DNA from: Flavobacterium fontis | GTDB lineage: Bacteria; Bacteroidota; Bacteroidia; Flavobacteriales; Flavobacteriaceae | DNA length: 64,000 bases | Direction of reading: 5' to 3' | NCBI RefSeq assembly: GCF_900129405.1 | Contig: NZ_FQVQ01000004.1 | Span: 62,001 to 126,000 of the forward strand | Part shown: piece by piece, positions 41,456-51,151 of the stretch | Numbering within the stretch: position 1 is the stretch's first letter | How the letters are laid out: every line of letters starts with the position of its first letter | Notes under the pieces: generated by a model | Database searches by the model: none | The model's input: only the letters and a program-made list of their open reading frames with translations | What the model was told of the DNA's origin: nothing | Made by a program: the position numbers and the translations under genes

Positions 41456-42574
41456 TTATCCTGCCAATTGCACGCCTATCAATGCCCCAATGCCATAGGT
41501 TATAGCTGCTGCGGTTAACCCAAAAAGGATTTGTCGCATTCCCGAAAACCAAATCGATTTCCCCGTAAACAAAGTAATAGAGGCCCCAATGGAAAACAAT
41601 CCCACCACACTAGAAGCTAAACTAAGCAATACCGCTTGATGCCCCGAAAGGATAAAGAATGGAAAAAGGGGAATTATCGCTCCTAAAGCAAACAAAATAA
41701 AGGAGGTAATCGCAGCTTCCCAAGCCGATCCGCCCAACTCGTCTTTGTCAATGCCCAACTCTTCTACAATTAAGGTGTCTAAAGCCGATTCAGGGGTGGC
41801 AAATGCCTTAGCTGCCAATTGTTGTGCTTCATTTTCCGACAAACCTTTCGCTTGATACAACAAAACCAACTCTTTTTTTTCTTCTTCAGGTGAGGCTTCG
41901 AGTTCGCTCATTTCCAGGTCAATTTGCCTTTGGTGCAATTCGCGTGAACTTTGCACCGATAACCATTCGCCCAAAGCCATCGAAATAGCTCCCGCCAACA
42001 AGCCCGCAATTCCCGTTAATAAAATCGTGTCATTTTGTGCGGCTGCACCGGCCACACCCATCACCAAACTCATATTGGAAACCAAACCATCATTGGCGCC
42101 TAGCACTGCTGCCCGTAACGCATTTCCTCCCACAGATTTATGGCGACTTTCCAATTTCGAAAGCAAACCTCCCGAAACATTTAAGGCTTCGTTGGCACTA
42201 ACCGCTTCAATGATCCGCAAATGGTTGTGTTCAAATCCCGAAAGCGGTTCCCCTGATTTTTGCTTAGCGCGTACCGATGAAGAGGCCATTTGCTTTTCTA
42301 CACTCGCCAAACTACTGATAATGGCATTGTAGCCAAAAAGTTTACCCAAGCGCAATTGCAAACGCGCCCGACGTGAGGGTTTGGGAAAAAGCGCATTGGC
42401 ATTTCCCTGTAACAATTCTTTATAAAAATGATGGGCATGCGCCTCCTCAATGGCTGCGAGCGCCTCTAAAACCTTCTGCAAATTTGCATCCGTTTGCACC
42501 GCTGCAATACTTCGGTACAAAAATGCCGTATCGACTTCGGTTTGCAGTTGTGCTTCTAATTGCGATGGGTTCAT
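41456..42574 (-). CDS. Ferritin-like/VIT1 fusion, iron or manganese exporter (MbfA-like)
   Basis: Residues about 1-135 form a ferritin-like (erythrin-vacuolar) four-helix domain with acidic metal ligands in EVDTAFLY and AIEEAHAHHF. Residues about 150-372 form a VIT1/CCC1 transporter with the conserved VLGANDGLVSNMSLVMGVAGA and acidic helices (SELEASPEEEKKE). Known proteins of this architecture (MbfA, rubrerythrin-VIT) export iron, protecting against oxidative stress. It follows the CusB-like gene by 2 bp, so it belongs to the metal efflux operon. Confidence 0.85.
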   Translation of the reverse strand: MNPSQLEAQLQTEVDTAFLYRSIAAVQTDANLQKVLEALAAIEEAHAHHFYKELLQGNANALFPKPSRRARLQLRLGKLFGYNAIISSLASVEKQMASSSVRAKQKSGEPLSGFEHNHLRIIEAVSANEALNVSGGLLSKLESRHKSVGGNALRAAVLGANDGLVSNMSLVMGVAGAAAQNDTILLTGIAGLLAGAISMALGEWLSVQSSRELHQRQIDLEMSELEASPEEEKKELVLLYQAKGLSENEAQQLAAKAFATPESALDTLIVEELGIDKDELGGSAWEAAITSFILFALGAIIPLFPFFILSGHQAVLLSLASSVVGLFSIGASITLFTGKSIWFSGMRQILFGLTAAAITYGIGALIGVQLAG

Positions 42575-42576
42575 GC

Positions 42577-43695
42577 TTAGTTGGTTACATCAAAAACTCC
42601 TTTAACCAGTAGTTTAGCTTCAGGATTTATTTTTCCGTTTAACTTAATTTCCACAAAATCCTCGGAGGTACCGCCCACTTGAACGGGCACTTTGGTAAAA
42701 TGGAATCCTTTGGCATCTTTATGATGTAATAAAAGTACAAAATATTTGTCATTCGTTTTGCCTAAGGCGTCTTTCGGTATCGCATATCCTTTTTTACGAT
42801 CAATCACGATACGGGCATCCACAAACATTCCTGTGAGCAGTTCTTGTTTTTGTTCTTCATCCAAATGGCCGTGCACGTTGGTTGTACGCTCTGTACCTTC
42901 GATTGATTTCCCAATCAAATGAACACTTCCTGTATATTCTTTTTGAGTGGCTTCGGGAACAGTAAACTTGATTAACTGATTTTCTTTTACTTGTAAAATG
43001 TCTTTTTCAAAAACACTCAACTCGACATGCAATTCACGGGTATTGACAATTTCCATTAACGATTCCGACGTATTGACAGCCATCCCCACCGTTGCATTTA
43101 CAGTAATCACATCGCCCGAAATTGGGGCATACAACGTAATTGTTGAGGCTATCTTACCCTGCTCAACTGCGTTGGGATTAATGTGCAACATCACCAATTT
43201 TTGCCGTAATGTTTGGTATTGTCCCAAAGCCGTTTTGTAGTCGCTATCGGCTTTCAAATAATTTTTTTGAGAGGTAATTTTTTCATCGTATAGGGTTTTC
43301 TGCCGCGTGAATTCCGATTTCAAATAGGAAATCTGTCGCGCTACGGTGAGATACTCTTTCTGCAGGTCTACCACTTCCGGACTTTCAATTGTCAACAAGG
43401 CTTGACCTTTTTGCACCTTATCCCCGATCAACAGGTTTGAAGACTTCACAAATCCACCGATGTACGTTGTGATTTTTGCCCGATTTTTTGGGGGAACATC
43501 AATTCTTCCTGAGGCTTTAATGGTTACATCAAAATCCTTGATAAGCGGTGTACTCACGACCATCCCCATCGTGTTGAATTGCTGTTGTGAAACGGTCACA
43601 TAACCGGTGTCTTGCGTAGTTTCTTCAGAAGTGGTTGACTCGTTTTTACACCCTAGGGCAAGTAAACCCAACGTAATTGCGATTATTTTTTTCAT
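42577..43695 (-). CDS. RND efflux periplasmic adaptor (CusB/CzcB-like lipoprotein)
   Basis: The 372 residues start with a lipoprotein signal (ITLGLLALGCKNE). Next come a barrel-sandwich/lipoyl segment (IGDKVQKGQALLTIESPE), a long coiled-coil hairpin (about 115-180) and beta-barrel and membrane-proximal domains (PISGDVITVNATVGMAVN, GMFVDARIVI). It links the inner membrane RND pump to the outer membrane channel. Its start overlaps the end of the pump gene by 4 bp. No His/Met-rich metal-binding N-terminus is evident. Confidence 0.9.
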   Translation of the reverse strand: MKKIIAITLGLLALGCKNESTTSEETTQDTGYVTVSQQQFNTMGMVVSTPLIKDFDVTIKASGRIDVPPKNRAKITTYIGGFVKSSNLLIGDKVQKGQALLTIESPEVVDLQKEYLTVARQISYLKSEFTRQKTLYDEKITSQKNYLKADSDYKTALGQYQTLRQKLVMLHINPNAVEQGKIASTITLYAPISGDVITVNATVGMAVNTSESLMEIVNTRELHVELSVFEKDILQVKENQLIKFTVPEATQKEYTGSVHLIGKSIEGTERTTNVHGHLDEEQKQELLTGMFVDARIVIDRKKGYAIPKDALGKTNDKYFVLLLHHKDAKGFHFTKVPVQVGGTSEDFVEIKLNGKINPEAKLLVKGVFDVTN

Positions 43696-46600
43696 AAGTA
43701 AGGAAGTGTCAAATAGTATAATTGATAGTGAAGGGCATTATAATGGTAGACCGCATCCAGATAGGCGGCGCGAATTTCGGTTGCATTTTCCAAACTGATG
43801 ATGTATTGGAAAAAGTCAATTTCACCTTGCTTAAAACTTCGATCAGCTACTTTGGTAATTTCATCGGCCAATTGTTTCCCCGTTTCCTGATAATATTGCA
43901 TGGCTTTTTGGTACCGTTCAAGTTCTTTTTGTTGGGCTTTTATCGTTTGCTCCAAACGTTGAATGTGATCCTGCTTCTGAAATTCCCAGCGTTGTTGCTC
44001 TAATTGGGCTGTCTTTATTTTTGCTTGCGTTGCGCCAAAAAACAAAGGAACTGAAACCCCTACTTGAAATCCGTACAATGAGGACGACAATCCGTTGTTT
44101 CGTCCCTGAAAGTATTCCAAACTCAAATCGGGCATCCAGCCTTGCTTTTGGAGTACTATATTCCGATTACTAACCTCACTAACTTTTTGAAAATAAACAT
44201 CGTAAAGGCTTTTATTTGAACTATAATCCAATGCAACTATGGGTTCTAATTTTTTTGTAGTAACCACGGGAGCCTCTTTATCTTGCAACACGGCACGCAA
44301 CCGCGCGTAAGAAGCTTCTAGTGCCACATCCAATTGTTCCAACTTGGTATGAATTTGTCGATACTTGCTCTCGGCGGTGATTTTTTCTAAATAATTACTT
44401 TCTCCCAATTCAAATTTTCGACCACTGGCTTTTGAAAAATTTTGATACAAACTGTCTAAGTAGCGGTACATTTCTTTTTGATGGTTCAAGTAGACCAAAG
44501 TATTGTAATGCTGCGCAACTTCTTGAAAAACAGCTAACTTTTGTAGTTCAAAGGCTGCTTTTTCTTTTTCATATTCGGCTTCTAATACTTTTCGTTGTGC
44601 CCCATATACTGTGGGAAAACTAAATTGTTGCTGGACCCCAAAAACTTTTATGGGAATATCGTTTAAGGCTAAATTATTTTGATCGTAACTGTAATACAAG
44701 GTGGTTTTATCAATAGAATAGGCGGTTTTCACAGCTGCTTTGGCACGATCGACATTGGTGTTCATGGCTTTAAGTGCTGCATTATTGGTCGTTGCTTTTT
44801 CCAACAATCCTTCCAACTCTGCATTTTTTTGTTGTGCAATGCCTGAGAAGGAACAACAAAATAGCGCCAACACGAGTATATTGGGATTGATTTTTAATTT
44901 GGCTTTTTTCGTTTCTTTAGTATCCAAAACTTTGTATAAAACGGGCAACACAATAAGGGTCAAAATCGTGGCGGTCACCAATCCCCCAATGACTACAGTC
45001 GCGAGGGGACGTTGCACTTCAGCACCTGCCGAACTCGAGATGGCCATCGGTAAAAATCCCAAGGCAGCAGCCGCAGCGGTCAACAAAACCGGTCGCAATC
45101 GATCGGAAGTTCCTTTCAAAATTAAGGCATTAATATCTTGCATTCCCTCTTTTTTAAGTTCTTTAAAATGTTCGATCAACACAATTCCATTAAGTACTGC
45201 AATTCCAAACAAAGCTATGAAACCCACCCCCGCAGAAATACTAAAAGGCAAATCGCGCAGCCACAAAAACAAGATTCCTCCTACTGCCGATAATGGGATT
45301 GCCGAATAAACCATCAAGGCTTCTCGTACCGATTGAAACGCAAAATACAACAAGACAAAAATGAGGAACAATGCGATGGGCACCGCAATCAACAAACGTG
45401 CTTCAGCACTTTTTAGATTTTCAAATTGCCCACCATAGGTAATGTAATATCCTGATGGCAATTTTATTTGGGTTTGAATTATTTTCTGGATATCATCCAC
45501 TACACTTTGCATATCGCGGTTGCGCACATTGATACCCACAACAATACGACGATGGGTGTTGTCACGTGATATTTTGGCAGGACCTTCGGTATATTCGATT
45601 TTAGCCAACTGAAAAAGAGGAATTTGCTCGCCTTGCGGTGTGGTAACATAGAGATTACGTAAATCTTCAATACTTTGGCGATTTTTTTGATCCAAACGAA
45701 TAACCATATCAAAGCGTTTTTCACCCTCAAAAACAGTGCCCACACTTTTGCCTGCAAACCCCAACGAAATCATGTCGTTTAGCGCTTCAACATTCATTCC
45801 GTAACGCGCTATTTTGGCACGATCGTATTGAACCGACATTTGGGGCAAACCTTCAGTTTTTTCAACGATAATATCAGAAGCACCTTCTACATTTTTAATC
45901 GCATTTTTAATCGCATGAGCGCGCTCGGCCAAAACATTCAAGTCTTCCCCAAAGATTTTTATTGCCACATCGCTTCGTGTTCCCGAAATCAATTCGTTGA
46001 ACCGCATTTCAATGGGCTGTGTAAATTCAATTTCAATATTGGGAATATGTTCTTCTACAGCCGTTTTTATCTTATCAGCCAATTCGTCTTTGGTGGCCGC
46101 CGAGGTCCAATCGCCTCGGGGTTTCAATTTTACAATTACATCACTTTCCTCCATACTCATGGGGTCGGTGGGCACTTCGGCCGCACCAATACGACTTACC
46201 ACTTGTTCAACCTCAGGAAATTTCTTAAGAATTGTTTTTTCAATTTCGGTGGTTATGGCAATTGTTTTGGATAACGATGTTCCTGTTTTCAAAACGGATT
46301 GTATCACAAAATCGCCTTCATCCAAGGTAGGAATGAACTCTCCTCCCATCGTTGTAAAAAGTCCGAGGGTCACTACCAACAATGCTCCGGCTCCATACAA
46401 TACTTTTTTGGTATTGTCGAGCGCCCATCGAATCATGAGTTCATACCACAAATTTAATCGGCGAATCAATCGAACCGTAAAGGAGTCTTTGGATTCTTCT
46501 TCGGGTTTCAACACCAAAGAGGCCACTACGGGAACATAGGTAAAACAAAACAACATGGCTCCAATCAAGGCAAAACTAAAGGTCATTGCCATGGGTTTAA

Positions 46601-48032
46601 ACATTTTACCTTCCACTCCCGACAAGGACAAAATAGGGATAAAAACAATAAGAATGATCAACTGCCCAAAAACCGCCGAGTTCATCATTTTGGAGGCGCT
46701 TTTGAAAGTTATCTCATCGACTTGAAGTTGCTTTTCTTCTTTGGTCAAATGTTTTAAATGTTTGGCTTTATGCGCAATCTGAAAAGCGATAAACTCCACA
46801 ATAATAACAGCACCATCGATGATGATTCCAAAATCGATAGCCCCTAAACTCATCAGATTGGCATCGATATCAAAAACATTCATAAACGAAATGGCAAACA
46901 ATAAACAAAGCGGGATGACGGAAGCAACCACCAATCCCGAGCGCCAGTTACCCAACAAAAGAACCACAACAAAGATGACAATCAAACACCCCAGAATCAA
47001 GTTCTCGGCCACGGTAAATGTTGTTTTCCCCACCAATTCAGAACGTTCAATGACGGGATTGATGTACACACCTTCAGGCAATGACTGCTGTAAGGATGCA
47101 ATTCGTGTTTTAACCTCATGAATCACTTGTTTGGAGTTCCCCCCTTTCAACATCATAATTTGTCCCATCACTTTCTCCCCTTGTCCGTTGCCCGTGATGG
47201 CACCGAAGCGATTGGCGTGACCAAATCGAATTTGCGCTACATCTTTGACATAAATCGGCACTCCATTTTTGTTGGCGACTACAATACTTCCAATGTCCTC
47301 GAGGGACTTCACTTTGCCTTCTCCTCGTATAAAATAGCTTTGATTGACCTTTTCAATATAAGCCCCTCCAGCAACACTATTGTTTAAGGATAAGGCAGTA
47401 AATACCTCCGCAGTACCAATATTCATCGCTTTGAGTTTGGCCGGATTGAGGGCTACTTCATATTGTTTTAAATAACCTCCCCAGGTATTGATTTCGACCA
47501 CCCCTTTTATACCCGACAATTGTCTTTTGACGATCCAATCTTGAATGGTGCGTAAGTCGGTGGCATCATATAAATCGGTGTAACCGGGTTTAACTTCAAG
47601 CGTATATTGATAAATCTCTCCCAAACCTGTCGTAATCGGTCCCATTTGTGGGGTGCCAAAGCCCGGCGGAATCTTTTCAGAGGCGGCAATAATTTTTTCG
47701 GCTATCAATTGACGGGGCAAATAGGTACCCATATCGTCTTCAAATACGATGGTTACCACAGAAAGTCCGAATTTTGAAATGGACCGTATCTCTTTTACGC
47801 CCGGTAAATTGGCCATTTCAATCTCCACCGGATAGGTAATAAACTGTTCGATATCTTGGGTCGAAAGATTGCGTGACGTCGTAATAACTTGTACTTGATT
47901 ATTGGTAACATCGGGAACGGCACCAATAGAGATCTGAAAGACGGAATGTATACCAAAACCGACGATGATCGCCGTAAAAAGTAATACGATAAGTTTGTTT
48001 TTTAAACTAAAAGCAATGAGTTTTTGGAGCAT
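43692..48032 (-). CDS. CusA/CzcA heavy-metal RND pump fused to a TolC/CusC-like outer membrane factor
   Basis: The 1446-residue protein holds a full heavy-metal RND pump (about 1-1040): start LIAFSLKNKLIVLLFTAIIVGFG, helix-4 region with GAIDFGIIIDGAVIIVEF, which carries the D-F-G-I-I-x-D-G motif of metal-transporting RND pumps, and a final helix bundle. After a second hydrophobic segment resembling a signal peptide (ILVLALFCCSFSGIAQQ) there follow about 390 residues of coiled-coil outer membrane efflux protein (about 1065-1446). Pump and exit channel are thus one reading frame, an arrangement known in some Bacteroidota. The substrate is a divalent or monovalent metal, not defined further. Operon with adaptor and VIT1-type gene. 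Confidence 0.9.
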   Translation of the reverse strand: MLQKLIAFSLKNKLIVLLFTAIIVGFGIHSVFQISIGAVPDVTNNQVQVITTSRNLSTQDIEQFITYPVEIEMANLPGVKEIRSISKFGLSVVTIVFEDDMGTYLPRQLIAEKIIAASEKIPPGFGTPQMGPITTGLGEIYQYTLEVKPGYTDLYDATDLRTIQDWIVKRQLSGIKGVVEINTWGGYLKQYEVALNPAKLKAMNIGTAEVFTALSLNNSVAGGAYIEKVNQSYFIRGEGKVKSLEDIGSIVVANKNGVPIYVKDVAQIRFGHANRFGAITGNGQGEKVMGQIMMLKGGNSKQVIHEVKTRIASLQQSLPEGVYINPVIERSELVGKTTFTVAENLILGCLIVIFVVVLLLGNWRSGLVVASVIPLCLLFAISFMNVFDIDANLMSLGAIDFGIIIDGAVIIVEFIAFQIAHKAKHLKHLTKEEKQLQVDEITFKSASKMMNSAVFGQLIILIVFIPILSLSGVEGKMFKPMAMTFSFALIGAMLFCFTYVPVVASLVLKPEEESKDSFTVRLIRRLNLWYELMIRWALDNTKKVLYGAGALLVVTLGLFTTMGGEFIPTLDEGDFVIQSVLKTGTSLSKTIAITTEIEKTILKKFPEVEQVVSRIGAAEVPTDPMSMEESDVIVKLKPRGDWTSAATKDELADKIKTAVEEHIPNIEIEFTQPIEMRFNELISGTRSDVAIKIFGEDLNVLAERAHAIKNAIKNVEGASDIIVEKTEGLPQMSVQYDRAKIARYGMNVEALNDMISLGFAGKSVGTVFEGEKRFDMVIRLDQKNRQSIEDLRNLYVTTPQGEQIPLFQLAKIEYTEGPAKISRDNTHRRIVVGINVRNRDMQSVVDDIQKIIQTQIKLPSGYYITYGGQFENLKSAEARLLIAVPIALFLIFVLLYFAFQSVREALMVYSAIPLSAVGGILFLWLRDLPFSISAGVGFIALFGIAVLNGIVLIEHFKELKKEGMQDINALILKGTSDRLRPVLLTAAAAALGFLPMAISSSAGAEVQRPLATVVIGGLVTATILTLIVLPVLYKVLDTKETKKAKLKINPNILVLALFCCSFSGIAQQKNAELEGLLEKATTNNAALKAMNTNVDRAKAAVKTAYSIDKTTLYYSYDQNNLALNDIPIKVFGVQQQFSFPTVYGAQRKVLEAEYEKEKAAFELQKLAVFQEVAQHYNTLVYLNHQKEMYRYLDSLYQNFSKASGRKFELGESNYLEKITAESKYRQIHTKLEQLDVALEASYARLRAVLQDKEAPVVTTKKLEPIVALDYSSNKSLYDVYFQKVSEVSNRNIVLQKQGWMPDLSLEYFQGRNNGLSSSLYGFQVGVSVPLFFGATQAKIKTAQLEQQRWEFQKQDHIQRLEQTIKAQQKELERYQKAMQYYQETGKQLADEITKVADRSFKQGEIDFFQYIISLENATEIRAAYLDAVYHYNALHYQLYYLTLPYL

Positions 48033-48091
48033 AATTCATCTTTTGTGCTACAAAGGTAGCTGAACCCAAGTAGAAATAAATTAAGAACGGC

Positions 48092-49486
48092 TTAATTTTC
48101 GGCAGGAAAAAACAAGAAAATCGAGGTACCTCCCCCCTCTTTGGAGTCGAGTGAAATTTGAATGCCCAACAGTTCACACAAACGACTTACAATGGACAAA
48201 CCCAAACCATGTCCCTTTATTTCGGGTTGGTCTTGGGCCGCTTTACTGCGGTAAAAAGGTTGAAAAACGGTCGCCCATTCGGTTGGATTTATACCCATCC
48301 CTTGATCTTTGAGACATAATAGCGTTCCTTGGGGTTGGGGTTGAATGGCAACTTCAATCGTACTTTTTTCGGGCGAATACTTTAAGGCATTGGATACCAG
48401 ATTGTGGAGAATAATCGTCAGAAAATATCGGTCACTGGCTACTTCAAAAGTATCGGTATACGACTCTTTGATTTGGATCTGTTTGTCTAAAATTTTGGCA
48501 TCAAAATGTGTCCAACACGCACTGATGATTTCGTTTAAAACAAGCGGCTCCAATGTTACGGATTGCTTTTGATTCTCCAAACGCGCTAAAACCAATAGCT
48601 GCTCAATCATCGAATTGATACGATCGACTTCTGTAATGCAGTGGCTAATCTTTTGATTGTATTCCTCTACCGAGCGAGGTTTTCGTTGCAAAACTTCCAG
48701 CGTACCCCGAATAACTGCCAAAGGCGTTCGCAATTCGTGCGAGGCATCAGAGGTAAACTGCTTTTCGCGTTCAACCGCCTGTTCAATGCGATCCAAAAGG
48801 GCATTAATTGTTTCGGTCAACGTAAATATTTCGTCCCGATTGGCGGGTGGAGTAATACGTGATTTCAAATTGTCGCGGGTAATCATTCGAGCGGTCGAAA
48901 TCACATTCTGAATAGGCCGAATACTTCTTCCTGCAATGGATCGTGCAATGAGAAATAAAATCAAAAGAATGGTCGGATAGGCCAAAACCAAAATGATAAA
49001 CAAGTTGTGAAGCACCGACAAGCCATCGACCAACGACATAGCGATAATAAGATAGCCTATTTTTTTTCCTTTTTCATAAAGTGGGACTTGGATTTGCCGA
49101 ATTTGATTGCCTTCCAACTGACAGTCGTACAGGGTTTTATCTTCCTGTTCGGGGTGAATCTTTAAGACATGTTTCTTGAGATTCGGTGATTTTTCAAAAA
49201 CCTTTCCCAAAGTATCGGAAAATTGAATGAATACGGGATTAACATCCAATGTGTTGTGCTCGCGTTCCCGCCATTCCTCTTCATGTTCAATGGTCACAAT
49301 TCCTTGTTGAATTGAAATTTCCGAGAGATGTTTTTTGACCTCAGTCTGAATGTCGCGATCCAAATCATGGTAAACCGTAATTTTTACAATACTGTAAACC
49401 GCCAAAAAGGCCACAAACACCAGAATGGCTGTGGTGAGAATGTAGTAAAAAGCAATGCGGTTTTTAAGCGTTCCGGCGAATTTCAT
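48092..49486 (-). CDS. Sensor histidine kinase of the metal operon (CusS-like)
   Basis: Start taken at MKFAGTLKNRI (49486); ATG codons at 49489 and 49498 are alternatives, all overlapping the CDF gene. Two membrane helices (about 12-33 and 155-178) enclose a periplasmic sensor of ~120 residues with His/Glu-rich stretch (EHEEEWREREHN), then HAMP, HisKA (SDASHELRTPLAVIRG) and HATPase (NLVSNALKYSP, DQGMGI, GHGLGLSIV). The pairing with the response regulator two genes upstream follows from the operon. Periplasmic acidic/His residues would suit metal sensing. Confidence 0.85.
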   Translation of the reverse strand: MKFAGTLKNRIAFYYILTTAILVFVAFLAVYSIVKITVYHDLDRDIQTEVKKHLSEISIQQGIVTIEHEEEWREREHNTLDVNPVFIQFSDTLGKVFEKSPNLKKHVLKIHPEQEDKTLYDCQLEGNQIRQIQVPLYEKGKKIGYLIIAMSLVDGLSVLHNLFIILVLAYPTILLILFLIARSIAGRSIRPIQNVISTARMITRDNLKSRITPPANRDEIFTLTETINALLDRIEQAVEREKQFTSDASHELRTPLAVIRGTLEVLQRKPRSVEEYNQKISHCITEVDRINSMIEQLLVLARLENQKQSVTLEPLVLNEIISACWTHFDAKILDKQIQIKESYTDTFEVASDRYFLTIILHNLVSNALKYSPEKSTIEVAIQPQPQGTLLCLKDQGMGINPTEWATVFQPFYRSKAAQDQPEIKGHGLGLSIVSRLCELLGIQISLDSKEGGGTSIFLFFPAEN

Positions 49487-50354
49487 CATGGGGTTCAATG
49501 TGAATTAAAACATGTCCTAATTGGGGTAAGTTTTCTCGGAGCCCATCTTTTAAAGCGTGCGCAAGATCGTGTCCTTCTTTTACTGACAAATTCCCATCGA
49601 CTATGGCATGAAGGTCGACATGGTATTTCATGCCAGCTTTACGAATAAAACACTTTTCGGTAGCCAAAATTCCGGGAACCTGTAGGGCATTGAGACGAAT
49701 GTCATCGACCAAATCATCATATAAATGTTCGTCCATAATTTCCCCTAAAGCGGGACGAAAAATGCGGTAACTGTTGTAAACAATAAAAATCGAGGCCAAC
49801 AATGCTGCCCAATCGTCGGCTGCTTCATAACCAGGCCCCATTGAGAGCGCAATAGCAATACCTGCAAAAGCCGCCAACGACGTCAAGGCATCACTGCGAT
49901 GGTGCCATGCATCGGCTTTTAAGGATGAACTGTGAATTTGTTTACTTTTTTGATTTACTATGCGGTAAGTTATTTCTTTCCAAAGGATGATTCCGCCCAA
50001 AACCACCAGCGTAAAAGGATGCGGCAATTCATGGGGATGTTGAATATTTTGAATGCTTTCGTGTGCGATGAATGCCGCTGAAACAACCAAAAAAACAACC
50101 ACCAAAAAGGTTACCAGCGGTTCGATTCTTCCATGACCGTAAGGATGGTTGGCATCGGCGGGACGGTTGGCATAGTGGAGGCCCAACAAGACCAAAAGTG
50201 AGGCAAAAATGTCGGTCGTGGACTCGATCGCATCCGCTATAAGTGCATACGAATTCCCTAGAATTCCACTGATTCCTTTAAGAAGCGCCAAGAGTACATT
50301 TCCAAAAATACTGAAATATGTAGTCTTTACGGCTATGTCGGCTGCTTTATTCAT
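49464..50354 (-). CDS. Cation diffusion facilitator family transporter
   Basis: The 296 residues show six membrane helices and the CDF features: ALIADAIESTTDIFASLLVLLG (helix II H/D-x-x-x-D site), a cytoplasmic loop with HSSSLKADAWHHRSDALTSLAA (helix V D-x-x-x-D site) and a C-terminal metallochaperone-like domain (YHVDLHAIVDG). It exports Zn2+, Fe2+, Mn2+ or Co2+ from the cytoplasm in exchange for protons. It sits between the response regulator and the kinase genes, overlapping both (ATGA at its start), so it must be made together with the two-component system. Confidence 0.9.
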   Translation of the reverse strand: MNKAADIAVKTTYFSIFGNVLLALLKGISGILGNSYALIADAIESTTDIFASLLVLLGLHYANRPADANHPYGHGRIEPLVTFLVVVFLVVSAAFIAHESIQNIQHPHELPHPFTLVVLGGIILWKEITYRIVNQKSKQIHSSSLKADAWHHRSDALTSLAAFAGIAIALSMGPGYEAADDWAALLASIFIVYNSYRIFRPALGEIMDEHLYDDLVDDIRLNALQVPGILATEKCFIRKAGMKYHVDLHAIVDGNLSVKEGHDLAHALKDGLRENLPQLGHVLIHIEPHDEIRRNA

Positions 50355-51016
50355 ACTTCTTCGGCCATATATCCTACGCCACGAACAGTTTTTAAATAGT
50401 CGTTGTCTTTGGTGAGTTGCAACTTTTTTCGAATGGCATTCATAAACACATCAATCACGCCAGAATCGTATTCAAAATGAATATGCCAAACTTGTTCGAT
50501 AATTTGATTTCGAGTGCAAACTTTTCCTTTATTTTTAACCAAAAAAAGCAGCAGTTCAAACTCGCGCTGGGTTAGTACAATTTCTTCCTCAAGATGAAAA
50601 ACCTTGTAGCGGTGGGGTTCTAATCGAAAAGGACCTAAGGTAAAAATCTCCGTAGCTTGTGCATTTCTGAAATGAACCTTAATACGCTCCAGTAACTCTT
50701 CAAAGCTAAACGGCTTTTTGATATAATCATTGGCACCCGCTTGGAGTCCCTCTATCGTTTCTTGCACGGTATCTTTGGCGGTCAAAAACAAAATTGGGGT
50801 TTCGACATCTTTGGTTCGAATGGTTTTACACAACTCCAGTCCATTCATCTTGGGCAACATCCAATCCAGAAGATACAAATCAAACGTGGTTTCATGTAGT
50901 CGCTTGAGACCTTGTACCCCATCGAGGGCGTGTGTCACTTGAAATCCTTCCTCTTCGAGCCCTTGCTGTATAAAGTCTGCGATTCCTTTTTCGTCTTCAA
51001 CCAACAAAATCTTCAT
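50351..51016 (-). CDS. OmpR/PhoB-family response regulator of the metal operon (CusR-like)
   Basis: Start taken at 51016 (MKILLVEDEKG); eight more codons upstream are in frame but unlikely. The receiver domain has DEKG acidic pocket, LYLLDWMLPKMNG phosphoacceptor and IKKPFSFEEL; the C-terminal winged helix (about 130-220) ends with VIDVFMNAIRKKL and the typical TVRGVGYMAEE. It should bind DNA upstream of its own operon and activate metal efflux genes. First gene of the seven-gene cluster. Confidence 0.9.
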   Translation of the reverse strand: MKILLVEDEKGIADFIQQGLEEEGFQVTHALDGVQGLKRLHETTFDLYLLDWMLPKMNGLELCKTIRTKDVETPILFLTAKDTVQETIEGLQAGANDYIKKPFSFEELLERIKVHFRNAQATEIFTLGPFRLEPHRYKVFHLEEEIVLTQREFELLLFLVKNKGKVCTRNQIIEQVWHIHFEYDSGVIDVFMNAIRKKLQLTKDNDYLKTVRGVGYMAEEV

Positions 51017-51151
51017 GGCTTTTTTTTGTAAAGGTAACATAGGACAAAAGTTTGCGGTGAAACGGTTGTCCTAAATTAAGCAAATATTAAGGATAAATGG
51101 CTAGGGTAAAGTATAATTTAGATGTTTCCATTTAAGTTAATTAATTTGCAC

